Positions 32,750-37,106 of a stretch of DNA of 37,106 bases are shown here, in pieces; positions within the stretch are counted from its first letter, which is position 1; every line of letters begins with the position of its first letter. This stretch comes from DATFKA01 sp042095835 (GTDB lineage Bacteria > Bacteroidota > Bacteroidia > Chitinophagales > Saprospiraceae). Both the position numbers and the translations under genes were made by a program. Location: NCBI GenBank assembly GCA_042095835.1, contig JBELML010000051.1:1-37106 (forward strand). Direction: 5' to 3'. Below the pieces are notes generated by a model that saw only the letters and a program-made list of their open reading frames with translations, searched no databases and had not been told where the DNA came from.

Positions 32750-32802
32750 GCAAGGCTAAACGACAATAGCGCCCATTCGGTCACTACTGCGTTTAGCCTT
32801 GC
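32750..32802. terminator. Perfect 13-bp inverted repeat between convergent genes
   Basis: GCAAGGCTAAACG (32750-32762) and CGTTTAGCCTTGC (32790-32802) are exact reverse complements separated by 27 bases. The structure lies between the convergent membrane protein and molybdenum hydroxylase genes, so it could be a bidirectional terminator. The missing T-run and long loop also allow a protein-binding or repeat-type site. Confidence 0.5.
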
Positions 32803-32889
32803 TGGACTATGTCTAAGTTAAATGTTTAAAAAAGAGAACACCGATGTTGATACGGATTTAGGCATTCTTCATCTTCAAGCAGCAACTCA

Positions 32890-35142
32890 TCAACCAATCA
32901 ATTCTTCTTCTTTTAAGAAGGGCTGCTGATAATAGCGCTTACCCGTAGCTTTATACATGGCATTAGCTACCGCTCCAAATATTGGCGGAAAAGGAGGTTC
33001 GCCCATACCAGTCGGATCGATGCCATTGTTTACAAAATGTACCTCGATCTTCTTGGGGGCTTCCTTCATCCTGATCATTCGGTATTTATCAAAATTCTTT
33101 TTCTCCGGCACCCCATCTTTGAAGGTTAATTCTCCAAAAAACGCATTCCCAATGCCATCTACAATGCCACCTTCGGCCATATTCGTAGCTGCATCTGGAT
33201 TAACGACTACACCACAGTCAATCGCCGTGGTTACTTTGTCGACCACAGGTTTGCCTTCTACTATTGATAGGTCTAAAACGTGAGCAGCATAGGTGTTGTG
33301 GCAGAAATATGCAGCCACGCCTCGATTTTTACTATTGTCTTCTTGTCCCCAGTTTGCCTTTTCTTTGACGAGTCGGAGTACGCCCGCATAGCGCTCTGCA
33401 TCGTATTCATTTTGTTCGCCTACTGGATTGTTCTGGGCTTTATCCAATAGCTCAAGTCTAAAGTCAATCGGATCTTTTCCTAATGCTTCTGCCAATTCAT
33501 CGAGGAAAGATTGCTCCGCTCCGGCCATGAAGTTGGAGCGTGGTGCCCGGAAAGCTCCAATGGAAATATTTGAAGGAATAGACCATTCCTCGGCCATATA
33601 ATGATCGATAGCCCCGGCGGGGAATCGATTGGCGAATAATGGACTTTCTGGAATACCTCCTGCTTTGATATGGATCGCTAAAAGCTGGTTGTTATCATCC
33701 AAGGCCGCACGGAAAGTAGCCTGGTAGCTAGGGCGATAGATGCCTTGAGTCATGTCGTCTTCGCGAGTATAAACGAGTTTCACGGGCGCCTCCACTTTTT
33801 GAGAAATCAAAGCGGCCTCAACGACATAGTGACCATAAGCTCTACGCCCAAATCCGCCGCCCATGCGGGTCATTTCCATTGCTATATTTTCAGCTGGAAC
33901 ATCCAGACTCGTGGCAATAGCAGGAATAATGAGGGAAGGTATTTGAATAGGTGTTGCAATTTTTACCTGATCGCCTTGTACGTGAGCGAAGGCATTCATT
34001 GGCTCCATGCAGTTATGCGCTAGGAAGGGAGCGGCATAGCTCCGTTCAATAATTTTGGCAGCATTTTTAAAGGCGGCTTCAGGTTTTCCATCCTTGCGGA
34101 CGATTTCACCAGGTTTGGCAGCGTACTCCTCCATCATTAGCTGGTGTTTTTGGGAATCTTCCAAACCACCAGGGATGGTGACGGTGCTTTTTCCTCCCCA
34201 ACCATTCACCACTTCTTGGTAAGTATCAAAAGGCTGCCATTCTACCTGTAGTGCTTTTTTGGCTTGCATGACTTCCCAGGTAGAATTACCTACAATAGCT
34301 ACCAATTCAGGGAAGGCATTGGTATCGAAACCACCTTTCTCAAAGCCCTTTTTATAACTCTTGATGGGGAAAACATCCTTGATACCTGGCATTGCTTTGA
34401 CCGCAGCGGCATCAAAAGATTTTAGAGTCATTCCAAATGCGGGAGGATGCTCAATCATTGCGATAAGCATACCTTCTTGCTGATAATCCAGACCAAACAT
34501 CGGTTGGCCTGTAACTATAGCTTTGCCATCTACATTTTTCTGGCTCTTGCCAATAAGTTGGAAATCAGCAATATCCTTGAGTTGCACTTCTTCTGGAACG
34601 GGAACTTCCGCTGCTAGAGCGGCCATCTCACCATAGCCGGCAGATTGTCCACTGGCCTCGTGGCTTAAGACACCTTTATGTGTAGTGATTTCTTCGACGG
34701 GTACCTGCCATGCTTTTGCAGCTGCCTCTCGCAACATTTGACGTGCAGTAGCACCGGCGGTACGTAGGGGCTTCCATCGGGTTAAAATACCCATACTGCC
34801 TCCAGTGAATTGCTGGCCAAAATCAGTAGGATGATAGGGCGCCTGCTCAACGATTACCTTTTCCCAGTCTAGGTCTAATTCTTCGGCAATGAGCATCGGC
34901 ATCGAGGTGCGTACGTTTTGCCCAAATTCAGGATTTGGGGCGTAAATCGTAGCGACACCATTGTCTCCTATTTTTAAGTAAGCATTGATTTTGAACCATT
35001 CATCGGGCATGGCGAGGACTTCCTCTTCTATTTGGGATTGACAAGAAGTCAACCAGTTGAAACCTATTGCCAGACCACCTCCAGTGAGGGCTACATTCTT
35101 AAGAAAGGCCCTTCTACCAAAGCTTGTTTTTATCGTTGACAT
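32890..35142 (-). CDS. Xanthine dehydrogenase-family molybdopterin-binding subunit (isoquinoline 1-oxidoreductase beta-type), Tat-exported
   Basis: This is the large catalytic subunit of a periplasmic molybdenum hydroxylase of the IorB type. A Tat signal (GRRAFLK at 9-15, then VALTGGGLAIGF) is present. Cofactor-binding motifs include GGSMGILTRW near residues 115-125, GGGFGRRAYGHYVVEAA, GAFRAPRSNFMAGAEQSFLD and GMGEPPFPP, where E715 is the likely catalytic Glu. At 750 residues it has the usual IorB length. The paired [2Fe-2S] subunit lies upstream on the same strand, but a 160-bp repeat element occupies the gap. The substrate cannot be told: N-heterocycles or aldehydes are possible. Confidence 0.92.
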   Translation of the reverse strand: MSTIKTSFGRRAFLKNVALTGGGLAIGFNWLTSCQSQIEEEVLAMPDEWFKINAYLKIGDNGVATIYAPNPEFGQNVRTSMPMLIAEELDLDWEKVIVEQAPYHPTDFGQQFTGGSMGILTRWKPLRTAGATARQMLREAAAKAWQVPVEEITTHKGVLSHEASGQSAGYGEMAALAAEVPVPEEVQLKDIADFQLIGKSQKNVDGKAIVTGQPMFGLDYQQEGMLIAMIEHPPAFGMTLKSFDAAAVKAMPGIKDVFPIKSYKKGFEKGGFDTNAFPELVAIVGNSTWEVMQAKKALQVEWQPFDTYQEVVNGWGGKSTVTIPGGLEDSQKHQLMMEEYAAKPGEIVRKDGKPEAAFKNAAKIIERSYAAPFLAHNCMEPMNAFAHVQGDQVKIATPIQIPSLIIPAIATSLDVPAENIAMEMTRMGGGFGRRAYGHYVVEAALISQKVEAPVKLVYTREDDMTQGIYRPSYQATFRAALDDNNQLLAIHIKAGGIPESPLFANRFPAGAIDHYMAEEWSIPSNISIGAFRAPRSNFMAGAEQSFLDELAEALGKDPIDFRLELLDKAQNNPVGEQNEYDAERYAGVLRLVKEKANWGQEDNSKNRGVAAYFCHNTYAAHVLDLSIVEGKPVVDKVTTAIDCGVVVNPDAATNMAEGGIVDGIGNAFFGELTFKDGVPEKKNFDKYRMIRMKEAPKKIEVHFVNNGIDPTGMGEPPFPPIFGAVANAMYKATGKRYYQQPFLKEEELIG

Positions 35143-35165
35143 AATTTGATTTTTTAGAAAACTTA

Positions 35166-35325
35166 AGTAACGATCAAAAATAACTGATCGATTTGTGGCG
35201 GAATCTTTTGTTCCAATACTTCGTTAAAAAGCCTCGTTAATGCCCTGCATTACCTACGTTTTTCGCCTTGTCTTGAAACAAAATCTTCTCGGCCAAAATG
35301 CAATACTTATTCTTTGTCCGTTACT
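35166..35325 (-). repeat. 160-bp palindromic repeat element, copy B
   Basis: Reading on the minus strand from 35325, this matches copy A (15190-15349): 126 ungapped bases with 17 differences by hand count, then a weaker 34-base end, and exactly the same total length. It is bounded by AGTAAC and GTTACT. The inverted ends here are AGTAACGGACAAAGAATAA against AGTAACGATCAAAAATAA. The central hairpin is TAATGC-AGG-GCATTA (35238-35252 region), where copy A has TGATGC-AGG-GCATCA, so the G-C pair is replaced by A-T. An outer stem of TTTTGTTTCAA with TTGGAACAAAA is also possible. It sits between the small and large subunit genes of one operon. Confidence 0.85.
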
Positions 35326-35334
35326 ATGCAAAAA

Positions 35335-35793
35335 TTATCCGTTTTGAGCTGCGGTTTTTATAGCAGCCTTGATTCGGGTATAAGTACCACAGCGGCAGAT
35401 ATTTCCATTCATAGCGATGTCTATATCTTCGTCTGTAGGATTAGTTTGATTATTCAGCAAGGCAGCGGCACTCATGATCTGACCAGCCTGGCAATAACCA
35501 CATTGCGGTACATCGTGCTCGATCCAAGCTTTTTGTACTGCATGATTCCCATTGGTAGATAATCCCTCAATGGTGGTGATTTTTTTCTCGCCAACTGCTG
35601 CTACCGGAAGTTGACAGGAGCGCATTGCTGTGCCGTCTAGATGAATGGTGCAGGCTCCACATTGAGCAACCCCACAACCATATTTAGTACCTACTAATTG
35701 TAGATGATCCCTTAATACCCAAAGGATAGGAGTATTGGGATCAACATCGACTGCTCTCGATTGTCCGTTGACCTTAAGCGTATACTTTGCCAT
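35335..35793 (-). CDS. [2Fe-2S] subunit of a molybdenum hydroxylase (isoquinoline 1-oxidoreductase alpha-type)
   Basis: This small electron-transfer subunit carries two [2Fe-2S] clusters. The plant-ferredoxin-type site is C40, C45, C48 and C60 (YGCGVAQCGACTIHLDG). The second, four-helix-bundle site is C98, C101, C133 and C135 (QCGYCQAG and CRCGTYTR). At 152 residues it has normal IorA length. The frame reaches a TTG at 35799; I chose the ATG at 35793. There is no signal peptide, consistent with hitch-hiking export through the Tat signal of the large subunit. The large-subunit gene follows after 192 bp, most of which is repeat copy B. Confidence 0.93.
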   Translation of the reverse strand: MAKYTLKVNGQSRAVDVDPNTPILWVLRDHLQLVGTKYGCGVAQCGACTIHLDGTAMRSCQLPVAAVGEKKITTIEGLSTNGNHAVQKAWIEHDVPQCGYCQAGQIMSAAALLNNQTNPTDEDIDIAMNGNICRCGTYTRIKAAIKTAAQNG

Positions 35794-36119
35794 ATTCAAT
35801 TTGATTATTAGCTTCTAATATAGGGATATTCCAAGGGATAATAGAAGGATGTTTACTAAAAGAATTTTATTGAATATCAGGAATGCTCACTATAGGCAGC
35901 AATTTATGACTAAGGGACTTGGGGACCTTGTGACGTGGAGACCTTTGTGACTTGGGGACGTTGTGACTTGGAGAGGGAGTGTGGAAATACTAAACAACCT
36001 ACATTTTTACAAGGACTACCCTCTTTTTTACATCGATTAATCTCCATTATTCCTGCATTTTTGTAGAGGAGGTCAACAACAACTTCCTCATTAATGAACT
36101 CCTTATAAACTGTAGAATC
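35794..36119. other. 326-bp intergenic region between divergent genes
   Basis: This gap separates the divergent [2Fe-2S] subunit and pirin genes and so should hold both promoters. I found no open frame. It contains a degenerate 16-17-bp tandem repeat (35916-35975). CATTTTTG near 36057-36064 is one mismatch from TAnnTTTG and could serve the pirin gene. No TTG/TAnnTTTG pair was found for the operon on the minus strand. Confidence 0.5.
35916..35975. repeat. Degenerate tandem repeat, 16-17 bp unit, about 3.6 copies
   Basis: Units are GACTTGGGGACCTTGT (35916-35931), GACGTGGAGACCTTTGT (35932-35948), GACTTGGGGACGTTGT (35949-35964) and partial GACTTGGAGA (35965-35974). The strand asymmetry (G/T-rich on plus) is strong. 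It lies in the divergent promoter region and could vary in copy number between strains. Confidence 0.75.
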
Positions 36120-36998
36120 ATGGATAGAAAGAACTTTATCAAGAAAACTTTACTAGGTACCATTGGCATTGCGGCCGGATCAAAAGTTGCTGCCAAAGAA
36201 AGTGCCCAAAAGAATTCAACCTATGATAAGCTCATGGAGCAAGTAGGGTTTAATCATTTACCAAACGAAGAAGTTAAAACCATGAAAACGGTATTACATA
36301 AATCCAATACCCGTGGACAAGCTAACCACGGCTGGCTACAAAGCAGACATACTTTTAGTTTTGCCAATTATCGCAACCCAGAAAGAGTACACTTTGGTGC
36401 ATTGCGTGTACTCAATGATGATATCGTGGCCCCTGGCAAGGGCTTTGGAAAGCATCCGCACGATAATATGGAGATCATTTCGATCCCGCTGGAGGGCGAT
36501 TTAGAGCATAGAGATAGCATTGGCAATACGGCAGTGATCAAAGAAGGCGATGTGCAGGTGATGAGTGCTGGCACAGGGGTGTACCACAGCGAATTCAATA
36601 AAAACCGGGATCAGAATGTCAAGTTTTTACAGATTTGGCTTTTTCCGAATCGTAGAAATGTTGAGCCACGCTATGATCAAATCAGTTTGGATAAAACCAA
36701 GATGAAAAATCAATTCCACCAAGTTTTATCCCCCGATCCTAATGATGAAGGGGTGTGGCTTCATCAAAATGCTTGGTTCCATATCGGAGACTTAGATGGC
36801 GGTACCTCATTGACTTATGATTTGAAAGCCACGGGTAATGGTGTATACGCTTTTATACTTGATGGCGAGGTGAGTATCGAAGGACAAGCACTCGAGCATA
36901 GAGATGGTTTCGGGGTATGGGATGCAGATAGCATCCAGATCAAAGCCAGTCAGCAAGCAAGAGTACTTTTGATGGAAGTACCAATGCAGATTGGGTAG
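36120..36998 (+). CDS. Pirin-family protein with an export-signal-like N-terminal extension
   Basis: From residue 55 (MKTVLHKSNTRGQANHGWLQ) this is a complete pirin: two cupin domains, with the N-terminal metal site H112, H114 (KHPHDNME), H156 and E158 (YHSEFN). Bacterial pirins act as quercetinase-like dioxygenases or metabolic regulators and are normally cytoplasmic. Here 54 extra residues precede the usual start: MDRKNFIKKTLLGTIGIAAG resembles a Tat signal with RK in place of RR, or a Sec signal, followed by a polar spacer. The internal ATG (36282) is the typical pirin start and could give a second, cytoplasmic product. The neighbouring Tat-exported oxidoreductases make export plausible (inference). 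A terminator follows 11 bp after the stop. Confidence 0.9.
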   Translation: MDRKNFIKKTLLGTIGIAAGSKVAAKESAQKNSTYDKLMEQVGFNHLPNEEVKTMKTVLHKSNTRGQANHGWLQSRHTFSFANYRNPERVHFGALRVLNDDIVAPGKGFGKHPHDNMEIISIPLEGDLEHRDSIGNTAVIKEGDVQVMSAGTGVYHSEFNKNRDQNVKFLQIWLFPNRRNVEPRYDQISLDKTKMKNQFHQVLSPDPNDEGVWLHQNAWFHIGDLDGGTSLTYDLKATGNGVYAFILDGEVSIEGQALEHRDGFGVWDADSIQIKASQQARVLLMEVPMQIG

Positions 36999-37009
36999 TT
37001 ATTATAAAA

Positions 37010-37041
37010 AAAGGCACTTGTGTAGTTATACAAGTGCCTTT
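37010..37041. terminator. Strong hairpin terminator after the pirin gene
   Basis: AAAGGCACTTGT (37010-37021) and ACAAGTGCCTTT (37030-37041) form a perfect 12-bp stem with an 8-base loop, preceded by an A-run and ending in TTT. It can work in either direction. The remaining 65 bases to the window end hold no frame that I can assign. Confidence 0.75.
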
Positions 37042-37106
37042 AGGTAATATTGAAGCTGTTTAAAGTCTCCTTGTTGGGCTATCAAAAACATCTTTTAAGG
37101 CTACTC

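Overview
The window looks like chromosome of a Bacteroidota bacterium, most likely a marine or aquatic Saprospiria/Lewinella-type lineage (inference). The evidence is a giant secreted protease ending in a type IX secretion (T9SS) sorting domain, several lipoproteins and Sec/Tat-exported enzymes, an LPS Kdo transferase, and several promoter-like sites of the Bacteroidota form TAnnTTTG. I saw no tRNA, rRNA, CRISPR array, prophage or transposase gene.

Layout. 1-5900: a 1906-residue M4 metalloprotease with GEVED, fibronectin III and MAM-like modules. 5957-6028: two hairpins. 6095-8136 (minus): a DUF697-like membrane protein, an exported protein with an EF-hand-like loop, and uridine kinase. 8313-12152 (plus): a concentrative nucleoside transporter fused in frame to an M1 aminopeptidase, divergent from uridine kinase, so uptake and phosphorylation of nucleosides sit side by side. 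12285-19681 (minus): a lipoprotein with a catalytically degenerate GH3 domain and an intact serine-hydrolase domain, a DUF3267 zincin-like membrane protein, and a 1237-residue SF1 helicase-like protein whose ATPase and nuclease motifs look decayed. 19977-21746: a PAS-AraC regulator, a small ORF and a YwqK/MORN lipoprotein. 21838-25668: DUF4340 protein, small membrane protein, Nudix hydrolase, orotate phosphoribosyltransferase (pyrE) and an M42 aminopeptidase. 25710-30647: UbiA-like membrane protein, S41 peptidase lipoprotein, two outer-membrane-type proteins and the Kdo transferase. 30678-36998: Tat-exported Gfo/Idh/MocA oxidoreductase, small membrane protein, a two-subunit molybdenum hydroxylase of the isoquinoline 1-oxidoreductase type, and a pirin with an export-like N-terminus.

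The most unusual non-coding feature is a 160-bp element present twice, in opposite orientation (15190-15349 and 35166-35325). The two copies have the same length, share AGTAAC...GTTACT ends, are about 86% identical over 126 ungapped bases by hand count, and contain a central hairpin with a compensatory base-pair change. This suggests a MITE-like or structured-RNA repeat family. No gene in the window explains it.

The strongest protein-level oddities are the transporter-peptidase fusion, the apparently dead helicase/nuclease, and the GH3 domain lacking its nucleophile. All motif positions were read by eye; no database search was possible.
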